NCBI GenBank assembly: GCA_030063045.1
Contig: JAQSEB010000139.1
Span: forward strand, 310,001-374,000
From: Pratylenchus scribneri
Lineage: Eukaryota; Nematoda; Chromadorea; Rhabditida; Pratylenchidae
Reading direction: 5' to 3'
DNA: 64,000 bases
The notes beneath the pieces were generated by a model that was not told where the DNA came from, did no database searches, and saw nothing but the letters and a program-made list of their open reading frames with translations. This document shows positions 12,101 through 23,600 of this stretch, piece after piece (position 1 is the stretch's first letter; every line of letters starts with the position of its first letter). Position numbers and translations under genes: made by a program.

Positions 12101-15100
12101 ATTATTTTTCCTTCAAAATTAACTCACATTCCGTCGGTTCTCGCTTTTTCCATCCAGAATTTGGGCGAACATTTCCGCTGCAACATTCTCTTCTGGCTCA
12201 ATATCTTCATCATCTTCGTTGTCCTTGCCTCCTCCTTTGTTCACGATGCGTTTAACGCGTCCAGCCAATCGGCCCGGCATTTCAATGGTCACCTCTCGAA
12301 TGTCATCGTCATCGCCACTTTCACAGCTTTGAAATTCTTCTTCATCACTGTTGGAAATTGTGTCTGAATTTCGAACGAGCTTCCTCTTTCGACTAGTCTG
12401 TTTGGTTTGTAACAGACTAGTGGATGAAGATGTTGCTTCAACACTCTCCCCTGTTTTGGCCGTTGAATTGTCCCCAATTTCCTCTTCCTGTCCATCCGCC
12501 TCCTTCTCCTTCTCATTGCCAACCTTTTTGGAATAATAAAATTTGATTTATTTTGTAGTTATTTCTGTATTTTTGATGTCAAATTTTGTCGGAATAATAG
12601 AATAGAATATAGATGAGAATTTGAGAGGGTAGAATGCTCGCACACCTGAAACTTTGCTCACCTAAACACTTTAAAAGGTTCAAACAAAGGTTGAGACATA
12701 GTCCCAGGCGGCGAGCATAGTTCAAACCCAGCAAAAATGGAATGAATTTTTTGGGGGACTTCCTGTTGAATTTTTTGATTAGTAAAATGTCAGCATAAAA
12801 TATTTATTATACGGTTCTAGTGCAGCAGCAGAATTTTTGGAGGAGGGAAGAATGGAGGAAAAAAAGAGAAGAATGAGGTGGGGAATAATGGAGAATGTGG
12901 AATGGGACGGACCACGGACTAATGGGCACACAGGGGGAAGTGAGGAGGCGGAGGGAAATAGGAGGGGAAGTAGGAGGCAAGCGCATGAGTAAAAATGCCA
13001 ATGCCGAGTCCCAGAGCCGACCGACCCCCACTTTGGACGTTGGCCATCCTGGCTCGTCCCTTTAGGGTTGAAATTAAATTAACCACAAATGTGCGCTAGC
13101 CATGCCACAGTGGTCGAGGCAGAGGACCCTGAGGGTAGGATGATGTTGGGGGTGGCGGTAGGAAATGGAAAAAGAAGAAGGAGGCTGGCCACTGCCACTG
13201 GTCTTTGTAGGGGAAGAACAATAATTTATTAGGAAAAAGTGATGTACAACCGACTCGAAGGTGGAAGGAAGAAGATGAAGGTGGATGATGGGGCGGGAAG
13301 GGGACCGGCGGCTGGGGGAAAAGGATAAAAATTGAAGAATTGGTTGAAAGTGGGTTGTCGAGCGGGTGGATTGGAAGAGGAAGTAAAAGGGGGTAAAGGC
13401 CGCTGACCCTGTTCGTCGATGTTGGCGACGTTCGCCCTGAAATGGAAGGTCTGCCGACAACGCAGGTTAACACATCCATCGGCGCCCCCTCAAGCGAACC
13501 TATGTTTCGCCCACTCGCCGTAGTCCACATGAAGGCCGCGAGGCCAAGGAGAACCACCGCAGCAATGCTGCAGGGGAAAATGTGAAGAAAAATGGTCAGG
13601 AAAAGGACCGGAGGGGAAACCCCTTCTTTGAAAAATGTGTTTGGGCTTGGGCATTGGATTTGGACGAATAGGGAATGGAAATAGGCGGCGCGCCACTCTG
13701 GAATTGGATATCCAGTATACATCCAAAAATGGATGGATGTAGGGGGAATTCATTTGCATGACTGGAGACTGGGGAATTGTAAATTTTATACATTTTTGCC
13801 TACACTTTATGTGATTTGGCAATATAGATAGCACAATAGAACTATTTCTTTTCACAAAACCGCATTAATAAATTCCGCATAATTATTCCTTTTCTTTACA
13901 AAAAGAAGAATATTGAGCAAGGTTTGCACTGCGTCATTTTTCTATGATTCTTTTCTTTTATGCAGTAGAAAAGGAGGAATAATTGCCGGGAATTTAATGC
14001 GGGTTTTTGCGAAAGAGGCGAGAATGTGGAAGATGCTATTTGAATGGGATGGGGATGTTGGGCAATTGTACAGCCAAAGGCCTATGGCTGGCCAGAAAAT
14101 GTCGAAAACAGCAAGAGCAATACGAGAAATGGGCGCCTGGCCAACCCAACAACACAGTTTTGCCATAAAGAATGGAAGAAAAGTGAGGAGGAAAAGGAGA
14201 ATTGGGGAGGCTCGACGCTCCTTCCATGGCGGAAAATGGGCGGCGGTTGAGGACCGCGAGAAGGGAATGATGGAGGAGGGATGTTTGAATGAGGATGAGG
14301 AGGCAAAGGCGCAATAGTCAGCCCAACAACACTGCCAGCACCCAGCATCATCCATCCACACAAGCGAATGGGCATAAATGGAAGTGTGTATGCTGGCTGT
14401 GCGAGCACTGCTGTGGAAATTGATGGGGGGAGGAAACAAGCGACGGCGGGCAATGCAATCTTGCAATGGATTGTTGGGGGAAGCCCCACCTACCTCCTTC
14501 GTCTGCGTCTCCTCCCCTATTGGACTGACTGCCCATTTTCCAATACTGCTCTCTAGGGAAGGGGCGGTGAATTGTTGATGATGGGGACGGTGGAACTTGG
14601 AGCATCGACCAGCGCATTTTGAATGCGGCGCGATGGACCTAATGGAGCAGAGAATGTGAAAATGGGATGTTGTGTGCAGAAAAAAGCACCAGAAAATTGG
14701 AATATTTGAATTGGGAAAAAACGGAAAGCAATGAAAATCCATGGGTTGGTGCTTGGTGGATATTGCCTATTGCAGAGAACAATTATTCCCTTGAGGGAAG
14801 AGCTAGGCGAATGCAAAGCAATAAGCTTATAACGCGCTATTGCGCGAGAATAAAAGACCAACGGTCAAGGCAGGCAATGTCTAAGCCTTCTTTGGAATTT
14901 GAATAGATAAGATTAGAGAAGAAGGGAAGAGGAAGAACAAAAAAAAAGAAGGGAACGGTGAAATAAGGCATTAGATTTTTTTATCGCCCAAAGAAACATG
15001 AAATTAGGATATTTCATAAGAAATTCCGAAGAATTTGAAGTTAGATTTAGGAAAATTTTTAACTTCATAATTTGTAAAGTACCTCATCCATATTGCTGAC

Positions 15101-15352
15101 ATTCTTTGCATCTGCTGCCAATCCTGACGACACTATTTCTGCAGTTTCACCGATTTCGTAGTCGAGTTCATCTTTAAATATAAAATTTAATAACAGAGAC
15201 AGGGATAAATTACCTAATTTAATCAGTTTATTATCGAATTTCTTATCGATTTTTGATTAATAAAATTATTAATGTTTCCATTTTTAATGTAATTTTAGTA
15301 AAATAAAATCCAAACCTTCATCAGATAGTGATGGCAAGTCAAGGAGATCCAT
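6164..15352 (-). CDS. ncbp-3: NCBP3-like cap-binding/RNA export protein
   Basis: NCBP3 binds capped RNA and links it to export factors. Exons: 15316-15352, 15083-15171, 12128-12523, 9141-9268, 7875-7968, 7687-7828, 7046-7138, 6876-6992, 6403-6491 and 6164-6352, giving 457 residues with all phases consistent. Seen: acidic N-terminus, then an RRM-like segment (RFNTIFVAGAVDNMNTFE, later NAFIVTFANP...LLEMSKPL) that parallels the family's RRM, a Lys/Arg-Asp/Glu linker, then KWRVI...VRFA..ELR, matching the family's second conserved block, and an acidic tail with RSRGRGAKKF. The donor at 9141 was chosen because it alone restores frame into the next exon. Assignment rests on pattern memory, so it is probable rather than certain. 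Two introns exceed 2.5 kb. Confidence 0.7.
6541..6852. repeat. Possible degraded inverted-repeat element
   Basis: The ends share TTAGGA, CCGGAT/CCGAAT and TTTTTAGGT in inverted order, with a gap of about 10 bases in one arm. No clear target duplication. Lies in an NCBP3 intron. Confidence 0.35.
7160..7648. repeat. Minisatellite, about 18-22 bp unit
   Basis: About 22 imperfect units of the type GTTGGTTTTAAACCGGAATT. Each unit holds the palindrome GGTTTTAAACC. It fills one NCBP3 intron. Confidence 0.9.
8040..8300. repeat. TIR element family 1 copy
   Basis: Good copy with the CATCATTTGATTATG and TTTAAACTGTTAAATACCC blocks. Lies in an NCBP3 intron. Confidence 0.75.
9032..9121. mobile_element. 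Short ACCGTA-ended MITE
   Basis: Starts ACCGTAAATCCTCTATTAGA and ends with the inverted form, TATTAAATGAGATTTACGGT. It is 90 bases long, so internally deleted relative to the copies at 33200 and 42851. It lies 20 bases from an NCBP3 exon. Confidence 0.6.
9269..12127 (-). other. Large NCBP3 intron, GC-rich blocks, no gene recognised
   Basis: A 2.86 kb intron. 9490-10100 and 10450-11460 are much richer in GC than other introns here and hold open frames of up to 178 codons on both strands. These read as low-complexity Pro/Ser/His-rich sequence without any recognisable domain or splice partner. A TCGG microsatellite lies near 9745-9770. I see no gene in it. Confidence 0.6.
11930..12050. repeat. 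Internally deleted TIR element family 1 copy
   Basis: Has the GGATTTGTCCTACATTCATA end and then jumps to the TTTAAACCCCACTTTGG block. The middle and other end are missing. Confidence 0.55.
12524..15082 (-). other. Large NCBP3 intron, purine/pyrimidine-asymmetric
   Basis: A 2.56 kb intron. From about 12830 to 14920 the plus strand is rich in G and A (GGAGGAAG-like runs). This asymmetry creates long minus-strand open frames (up to 266 codons) with Pro/Ser/Phe-rich composition. No domain, no supporting splice sites and no homologue recognised, so not called a gene. It may hold regulatory or conserved non-coding sequence. Confidence 0.55.
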
Positions 15353-16205
15353 AAATACGTAGCAAATAAAATGAAGTAAAGTAGCAAATTAAAATAATTT
15401 AGTAGAAATTAATTGTGTGATTTAATCTGAAATAAAAAATTTATAAAATGCAACTATCAGCAACAAAGAAAGAATGATTTATTTATTAACAATAAATTTG
15501 TTTCATGTTCGACAGGGCACAGAGGACCGCCATCAGTATAAGTATGCTGGCTTTCAGAATGAAAAACAAAAAAACAAACATTATCCGAAACCAAATTAAG
15601 TTTTTGTTGAAATAATGGCATGAAAAATTAAACCGATTAAACCTTATAATTTTTTGCCAAAAATCGGGATTACATTTACATTGACTTTTCATCACAAACA
15701 CAACGGCGCGGATGCTGCTTGCTGCCCCTTCGCTCTCGGTCCTCGCTTCGCAAAAATTTTTTCTTCCTTGAGACATTTTATCCAAATTTTATTTTTTTTC
15801 TTAAAACGTAAACGAAAACGTTTCGTATTTCGAAAACTTCTCCTCTCGGCGGAAAACTAAAATACCTTTACGTTTACGTAGCCTAGCTCAGCAGCCTAAA
15901 TAAATGAATTAAAAATGGTGCCATTAAATTACCTAGAATAATGATTTTTAGAAATGTCGAAAACCAACACTTAAAAAACCAGTCAAGCTTTTAAATGGGC
16001 TAGATCTAGGTGTAAAAAAAACATAATTAATTTACCCCGCTTGCCCCCTCCCTCAAACTTATATTTATATCGGCGCTCTATTTTATTTTTGTATGAGATC
16101 TTTGGTTCTCTTTCTTAATAACAATAACAATCAAGCAAAGTTTTAAACATCAAAATTTCTTTTTAGAAATTCAAGTGAAAAGTAATAAAGCGATAAAGTG
16201 AAAAA
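15353..16205. promoter_or_regulatory. Divergent promoter region between NCBP3 and ubiquitin-eS30
   Basis: 853 bases separate two divergent start codons, so promoters for both directions must lie here or close by. A GC-rich patch at 15700-15770, an ACGTTTACGTAG stretch near 15870 and an AT-rich TATATTTATAT near 16060 are the visible landmarks. No binding site is assigned. Confidence 0.5.
16156..16167 (+). promoter_or_regulatory. Candidate trans-splice acceptor before ubiquitin-eS30
   Basis: Pyrimidine-rich TTTCTTTTTAG followed by A, 39 bases before the ATG, with no upstream donor in sight. This fits a spliced-leader acceptor at the head of the probable operon. An ordinary 5'UTR intron is the alternative. 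Confidence 0.4.
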
Positions 16206-16314
16206 ATGCAAATTTTCGTGAAGACATTGACCGGAAAGACGATTACATTGGAAGTTGAGGTTTAGTTCTCATCAAAATTATTCAAATAATGATTGCAATT
16301 ATATTAAGGCCAGC

Positions 16315-16346
<32 letters not shown>

Positions 16347-16814
16347 AGACAAAGAGGGGATTCCACCTGACCAACAGCGATTGATTTTCGCCGGAAAACA
16401 ACTCGAGGACGGACGTAAGCTTATTAACAATATTTCCATATGTATATATGTTCAATTTATAGGTACATTGGCCGATTATAACATCCAAAAGGAATCCACT
16501 CTGCATCTTGTGCTTCGTCTTCGCGGTGGCAAGGTTTAAGCTTACTCTTAACCAATTAGATAAATATTTTTCTACTTTCTCAAGGTTCACGGTTCTTTGG
16601 CTCGTGCTGGGAAGGTTCGCGCTCAAACACCGAAGGTCGAGAAGCAAGAAAAGAAGAAGAAGAAGCGTGGCCGTGCTTTCCGTCGCATCCAATACAACCG
16701 TAAGCCATAATAATTCAAAATTTGTGAATAAACCCGATGATTTAAGGTCGCTTCGTCAATGTGGCCAGCGCCGGACCAGGACGTCGACGTGGTCCCAACT
16801 CCAATGCGGCATAA
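16206..16814 (+). CDS. rps-30: Ubiquitin fused to ribosomal protein eS30
   Basis: Precursor that is cleaved to release a ubiquitin moiety and eS30 of the small ribosomal subunit. Exons: 16206-16259, 16309-16414, 16463-16533, 16585-16699 and 16747-16814, giving 137 residues: 76 of ubiquitin ending LRLRGG, then 61 of eS30 starting [19 protein letters not shown] and holding YNRRFVNV. The first part is true ubiquitin, with alanine at 19 and at 57 as the only differences from the human sequence I know. In vertebrates this gene (FAU) carries a highly diverged ubiquitin-like domain instead. An intron falls exactly three bases past the GG junction codon pair, after the first eS30 lysine. No signal peptide. 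First gene of the probable operon, with the ataxin-3 start 228 bases after its stop. Confidence 0.95.
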
Positions 16815-17042
16815 GAAGGAGAAGAATTGTGCGGAAGATGACCGAAAAGATGAATGAATGTTGATTAATTTCATCTTTTTCTTTAATTTGAGATGCTTAC
16901 GGATGCATCTATTCTATATTCCTTTGTTGATGATAAAATTTAAATAAATTCACATTTTATTATTTAAATGTCTAATATCAATTTAATATTATTTTTTAAT
17001 TCCATTGAATTTATTCACAATAGATTTTAAAGCTTCAAAAAA

Positions 17043-19319
17043 ATGGATCTTGTCTATCATGAAAGGCAAATTGGTCGGATGTGCGCTCAACACGCCTTGA
17101 ACATGCTACTTCAAGGACAGTACTTTACCATTGATGGGCTGACCAGCATCGCCCGTGAACTTGACCAACGTGAACGAGCAGTTTTGGTGGATGAGAATGA
17201 AGCGCAAAATGAGAATTACGATGACACCGGCTATTTTTCAATCCAGGTTTTTAGTCATTTAAATCAATTAGGTTTGGGTAAATTGCAATTTAAGGTTATT
17301 ACTGAGGCTCTTCGTCGACAAGCCAATCTTCATCTTGAACAGTTGGACAGTCCAAATGTGCTGAAAATTCGCCAAAATCCAAGGTTTAGAATTAAATATT
17401 ACGACAACCAAACATTTAAACTACTTTAGTTGTAGAAACACTAAAAATTAAGTCAAAAAAATAAGAGGCGCCTTTATTTTGTAACCTTGGTGCTAGGCTC
17501 TTTAGGTTAGGGCTTAGATTTGGGTTAGAGTTAGAGCTGGCTATAAAGTTTATTACGAAAAAAACTTCGCAATGAGTAACAGATCCACCTTTACTTTTGA
17601 CAAATTATTGACTTAAAAAGTTCCAATTTGTATTTAAGCCACATAAATTACGCATTTTAGTATGGCACAAGCCTACATTTGCCATTTCGAAGATCATTGG
17701 TTTACACTTCGCAAAATTGGAACAACTTGGTTCATTTTGAACTCACTGCTGAAAGCACCGCGAGTGGTCACCGAATCATTTTTGGAACTCTATGTCACTC
17801 AACTTTACGCCGAAGGTTCAAATTCACTCAAAAAATTAATTTTTTTCTGTTTAATTTTAAGGTTGGAGCATTTATGTGGTCGAAGGACAACTTCCATCTT
17901 GTGCCGCCGACGGTGTTCCACGAGAATATTGGCAAGAGACGAAGCGGGCACGGAAGGAGCAGAGTGATTTGGACAGGGCAATTGCGCTGAGTTTGAATGA
18001 AACTACGCAGCCGTGGATTGTTAATAATGTAAGGGAAATTAAAAAAAGGGTTGAACATTGGTATAAACAGGCCTGGCGCCAGGGGGTTCAACTTGGGGTC
18101 CGGGCTCCCCCCGAAATCGGGAAAAATCCGGAAAAATAGGGGTAAATTGGAAAGAAAAGAGAAGAGAAAAATAGAAAAAAAGTGTCGAGGGACCCCCCCC
18201 CCTCCCCCAAAGACCCTAAGGATCCCCCCAAAAAAATCCTGGCGCCGGGCCTGGGTATAAACATATAAACCAATTAACGCATCCTGTCATAAACGAGGGA
18301 GAATGAATGAAAATGCTATTGATTTCACATGAAACTAAAAAAGTTATTACCTTTTAAATTGACATAAAAAATGCTCAAGTAATCTCCATGAGAAATGATC
18401 AAGGTTTTTTTTGTTAAAATTTTATGTGAAATCTGATAGATTTTTGCTTAGCTTTATCTCATCGAGACGGGTTTTAATCCTTCTAATCTCTGGTGGATAA
18501 TTTTTTGACCCATCAGAGGGGGGGGGGACCTTCTTTACTTTATAATTTTATGAAACTTAAACTTAGTAATTTACACAAATTTAGATCCCAGATGATGAAC
18601 TGACCGCCGCAACTTCTGCGTCCCTTTCAATTGTCAATCAGGCTGAGGAATTTGAAATTCAGGTTATTTATTTTTTATTCAAAATTTTTGACGAGAGCAC
18701 AAAATCTACTTTAAATTTGGTATAAGATTAATAAGAGTAGAGAAAAAGTTTAGGAATTACTTAAACGTTTAAAAACCGGTTTAAAACTTGCAGAAAACGT
18801 GTGAGATTGAGAGAAATTCGATTCCAAATGGAGTCAAATGATTTTTCTGAACTAGATTAAACCCATTTAAACCGGTTTAGGATTAAATCGCTTAAACCAG
18901 TTTAGAGTTAAACCGCTTAAACCTATTTAAGATTAAACCGCTTAAACTCTTTAGGATTAAACCGGTTTAGAATTAAACCACTTAAACCGGTTTAAAAATT
19001 ATTGAAACCCATTTATTAAACATTTAATAATTTTCAGAGAGCACTGGAGGAGAGTTTGCGAGAAGCAAACCATCAAAATTTGCTGAACTCCGCCGAACAT
19101 TCATTGGTGCAAGAAGCATTCAAACAAAGCCTTATTAAATCGTTGGACGACTTGGACGGTGCCAGCACATCAAAACAGCAACAAGAGCTGTCTCCATCTC
19201 CTCCTCAGCAACTGGAAAAGTCGGCGGAAGACAAGCCATTGGACAAAAAAGAAGAAGAAGATGATGATCCGGCAAATCATCAGTCCAGTTCAAATTCTTC
19301 AAAAAATAATAATGAATGA
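17043..19319 (+). CDS. atx-3: Ataxin-3, Josephin-domain deubiquitinase
   Basis: Cysteine protease that trims ubiquitin chains. Exons: 17043-17246, 17295-17383, 17661-17815, 17862-18028, 18585-18662 and 19038-19319, giving 324 residues. The Josephin domain (about 1-175) has Gln9, the catalytic Cys14 in GRMCAQHALN, His in DHWFTLRK and Asn in FILNSLL, so the triad is complete. Ubiquitin-interacting motifs follow: SDLDRAIALSLNE and EEFEIQRALEESL, perhaps a third weak one (AFKQSLIKSL). The acidic Ser/Gln-rich tail has no long polyglutamine tract. The 48-base intron 17247-17294 has no stop and keeps frame, so its retention would add 16 residues; the family alignment favours removal. The intron before the last-but-one exon holds a hAT-type MITE. 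Second gene of the probable operon. Confidence 0.93.
18068..18253. mobile_element. hAT-type MITE, 186 bp, in ataxin-3 intron
   Basis: Ends are CAGGCCTGGCGCCAGG and its inverted partner CAGGCCCGGCGCCAGG (15 of 16 match). Exact 8-base duplication GGTATAAA at 18060-18067 and 18254-18261. The terminus contains the perfect palindrome CCTGGCGCCAGG. No coding capacity. Confidence 0.9.
18753..19010. repeat. Minisatellite of TTTAAACCGG-type units
   Basis: Units of about 20 bases around CTTAAACCGGTTTAGGATTAA lose order toward the edges. The motif recalls the minisatellite at 7160 but the unit differs. Fills most of the last ataxin-3 intron. Confidence 0.75.
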
Positions 19320-19624
19320 TGGAAAAAAGAAAAAAATTGACCTTGGAAAAATGACACATTTTCCTCTCCCCTCTATCCGCCTCTCCTCTCCGTTTTTACT
19401 ATGATAAACATACAAAAAACTTTCTTTGGGCCGAAAAATTCACAAACAAATATAGTAGAATTTTTATATAAATCTGCATACAGAAATTTGCTTTCAATTT
19501 TTATAAAACTGAATAAAAAAAAATTGCTTTATAAATAAATTGAATGATTTTTAAAATGTATTTTTGACTAATTATTATTTTTTTAAATTTTATTCATTTC
19601 CAAGATTTAAAAATTAACCCAAGA

Positions 19625-20512
19625 ATGTCCGAGAGAATTTCACCGAATCCACAAATTTCATCGGCGACACAACCCGGCACATCGTCGGACCCGGCAAATC
19701 AATTTAGAGACAAAGTAAGCAGCTTAAACTAATATCGAGAAATTCACCAATTAATTTTCTATAACAATAAAAATTAATAAAAGGGTACTAAAACATAATT
19801 AGATTATAGTTAGGCTTTGGGTTTAACCAATTATAATTTATGGTTTTGAACCATTAATCCAAAATGGGTTTTAAACCGTTTAATACCCTAAATTTTGATC
19901 AAACCATTAAAAATTATATACTCATTCAATGCGTCTTGACAAGCTCTATCCATTGGATGTATTTGGTTTATGATTATGAATTTAGGACAAACCGTAAACC
20001 ATTCTAATTTTGGTATTTATCCCCAAATAAAATATTTCTCTTAATAAAAAATTATTTAATTTTCATTTATTTTAGGAGGCACAAATTGAATCACTAATTT
20101 CCGCATTCCCGGAAGGAAAAGTACCCGAAACGGCATTGGGCAAAACCCTCGGCGATATGATGGATCAATGGAATTCACTGCTCTCCCAAGTTGTGACTGA
20201 AGTGGACCATAATCAACCAATTCCGGATCATATCAAAGAGACGGCGGAATTTTCGGTTAAACAATTTCGGGATGCCTGCCTGAATTTGAACAGCCAATTG
20301 ACGCGGATTTCAATGAATTGGCAATTGAGCAACCGGGGGGAAATGGTCAAACAGGTTTAAAACGTGGATTAAGTTAAAGCAAAATTTTGAACAATTTTAT
20401 TTAGGAAATTGCCGATTACGAAAGTTCGATCCAACGCCAAAAGAATTTATTGGAGAAAATAAAGCAGAAAATTGATGAAGATTTGCTCACTTCAACAACA
20501 ATGTCATCATAA
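19625..20512 (+). CDS. mdt-28: Probable Mediator subunit 28
   Basis: MED28 is a small helical head-module subunit of Mediator, which joins activators to RNA polymerase II. Exons: 19625-19714, 20076-20354 and 20405-20512, giving 158 residues, close to the family's size. After a Ser/Pro-rich start comes MDQWNSLLSQVV, then IKETAEFSVKQFRDACLNL, then an EMVKQEIADYESSI...LLEKIKQKI coiled coil. The order and spacing (a VxxFxDxxR-like helix followed by a K-E-DV-x-LxxxL-like coiled coil) parallel MED28. The call is by eye; another small coiled-coil protein cannot be excluded. Third gene of the probable operon; an AATAAA overlaps the region just past the stop. Confidence 0.55.
19787..20010. repeat. TIR element family 1 copy
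   Basis: Left end truncated. Fills most of the first intron of the MED28-like gene. Confidence 0.7.
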
Positions 20513-20653
20513 ATAAATTTCAATTTCGCATAAATTATTAATTTTTTAATGATTTAATTTTATATTGTTTTTATCATTTATACTTATTAATCATCAATTT
20601 TATTAAATTTATATATAAAAATCTTAAGAAAACCATAAAAGAATAGCTTAGAA

Positions 20654-23600
20654 ATGTGGCATGAAGCCAGGCGACAAGAGAAAGCGGTTCGCCATAAAAT
20701 GGTGGACAATGTGAAAAGGCAGGAAAGGAAGAAGCAATTTTATGAGAGCGTGGTAAGCATAAATTTGTTTATTAATTTGTCTAAAAATTGTAATGGTTCA
20801 TTGGTTTGTCCAACATTCGCAAACCAAATATTCCCAAAATTGGGAGCTGGTCAAAACGCATTGAATGGTATATAATTTGGTTATGGTTTGGTCAAAATTA
20901 AAGGGTTTTAAATGGTTTAAACCACATTTTGGGTTAGAGGTTCAAAACCATAAGTTTGAATTTTGAATAGGTTAAACCCAAGCCAAAACATAATCAAATG
21001 TGTCTACGTGATCTATCGATTTAGTTTGCGGTTTATTAGTCTGGGGCAAACCATTGAACTCAGAATTTATTCCACGACAATTAAATATTTTCTATATTAA
21101 AATGATAAAAATCCTCTTAATTTTACAGCGACGAGAACCGGAAGAATTTATGCAAGTTCATGGCCAACGAATGCCAATTCATTTGGACCCGTCAATTGCG
21201 GAGGCCGCCGAATCACCGAATATTTTGTACGAAAAGAATATTTTCTATTAATTTCAACTTATTTCCAGGAGAAAATGGCAAGGCGATTCGAACATCCTAA
21301 TCGACCGATTCGATGTTCGCGTTCATTTGGAACAAATTGACGAGGTTCTTCCCAAACAGAATAAAAAGAATATGTAAATTAATTTTGAGTATTTATTTAG
21401 TAATTTTCAATTTGTTAAGGCTAAAAGACGACGTGGTCGATTTACAATGCGAATATGAGCGGTATCGAATTTTGGTGTTCAATGAATTCCGCAAAATTGG
21501 CGAAGAACAATTTCTGAACCAAATTGCGGCTAAAGAATTTTGGCCATCAGCAAATCCTAATGCCGGCTCATCCACATATAAAAGAGAACATGAAAAGAAA
21601 AAGTTGGTTTATATTTTTTTTTTAGAATTTGTAAATGAAAAATATTTAATTTACCAAGAAAAAGTATTGAAAATTGCAAAAAATTTGGTTCAAATATTAA
21701 TTCTAGACCCAAAACCTTATACTTATACCCGATCTATAAATCTCAGAAAGTCGCATCATTTGATTATGTGTTTGAGTTTAATCCAATTCTAACTTAACGG
21801 TTTTAAACCATTAAACCGAAATCGGTTTAAACCGTTTAATACTCTTTAATTTTGTCCAAACCATAACCAAATTATAAGCCATTCAATGCGTTTTGACCAG
21901 CTCTATCCAATTTTGGGTATATTTGGTTTGTGAATGTAGGACAAACCATTAAACCAAAACCATTATAATTATTTTGGCATTATTTTTAAATTATAATTTT
22001 TTCAGAAAATCCGAAAAGCGGGCTGCCATTGCATTCAGCTATGGTGATTCGGAAACGGTCAAAGGCAGCGGTGGAATGCGAAAAGGACAGCAAAAGAAGC
22101 AATCGAGCAGTTCGGATGAGGAAGACGAATTGGATGAACCCGAGGAAATGGGTAAGTTTTTATATTTTTTTAAAATTGAATTAAAAAATTCGATTGACTC
22201 TATTTCCCCTAGAAGTGTAAAGGAGAATATTTTAAAATTCATAAATTGTTTTGCAAGCCCGAAAAATGCCTTCCTCTGAGCGGATTCGAACCCGAGACCT
22301 AATTTTTCATAAGTGAGAGGTCCCTATTTGGTCAAAAAAAATTTTTATTAACATTATTTCGGTTAGAAATGCACTATAGAGCGATAACTAAGTCCGAAAA
22401 AACAACTTCTTCTGAGTAGATTCGAACCCGAGACCTAAATTTTTATTAATGAGAGTCAACCCTCTAGACCAAAAATTTTCAAAAAAATTTAACCACCCTA
22501 GACCTAACGATAATACATAATACCATCAATTTTGTAGACCCAATCATTGATGCCGACGATTTGAGTGCGGAACAGGCGGCTGCCCTGAACAAAATTGGTG
22601 CCCGATTTTGCATCACATCCGGCGCTTTCCTCCAACTTTTGGTTAACTAATTAGATTAATTATTTTAATAAATATTTTTGTATTTTGCAGAATTTAGACC
22701 GCAAGGAGCAAACATCGACTGCGCAAATAAAAGAAATAGACAAAGCTAAACTGGCCCTTTCTGTTTGTAATTATATTTCTTTTTATCCATCACAGCAAAA
22801 TATTTTGGAAAAAAAATTACAAAATTTTTAAAATAATATTTTAATTAAAAAATTTCATTTTATTTAAAAAAAATAATAATTTAGGGTCGACATGCCAAGG
22901 CGGATAGGGCAGCGCTGAAAAGGTAAAATATTAAAAAATAAATGTAAATAAACAATTAATTTTACAGACGACGCGCTCTGATCCTTGGCAATTTGGGTTC
23001 AGCTGGTCAAAATAGCGAGGAGGCCACCACAACATTGTTGAGCTTTTTGACATCCACAAATCGAGGCAATATGAAAGAAGAGTAAGTTTAAAAATAGAAT
23101 AAAATTTATTAAAAAATATTCATCGGAACTCATTTAATATTTACTTAATAGTATGGATAGGATTTTGGGACTCAAAATAGGTGACTGGTTAAATATGAAA
23201 TTTTTCAAACTAGATTTCAGAAATTTCGAGATGATGGATTTTTGGTTTTTAATACATTTTTAATGAAATTTTCCAAAAAATAAAGTCAAAAACATGAAAA
23301 AAAAATGTTCAAAAATATTATTTTTATGTGATTTTCTCATTCAATTTAATACATTCAAAAAATGGTCAAAATAAATCCGGGCCCTAATAAAATTACTGAA
23401 ATAAAATGCAATAGCTGCGATTAATTTTTTTAAATAAATGAAAAAAAGACATTTTTTGTATACGTAATTCCTATAATTATTTCAAAAAATATATTCCACT
23501 TTTTAAGATCATCTTCAAGCGATTCGGGCGAAGAATTTGTCAAAACTGAATTTATTACTTCCTTTGGCGGTGAGGAGGAAAGCACCAGTAAAAATGGAAA

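Noticed and set aside
13942..14742. 266-codon minus-strand open frame, and neighbouring frames at 13096-13722
   Set aside because: Low-complexity Pro/Ser/Phe-rich translation produced by the purine-rich plus strand. Several frames are open at once, with no domain and no splice context; it lies inside an NCBP3 intron.
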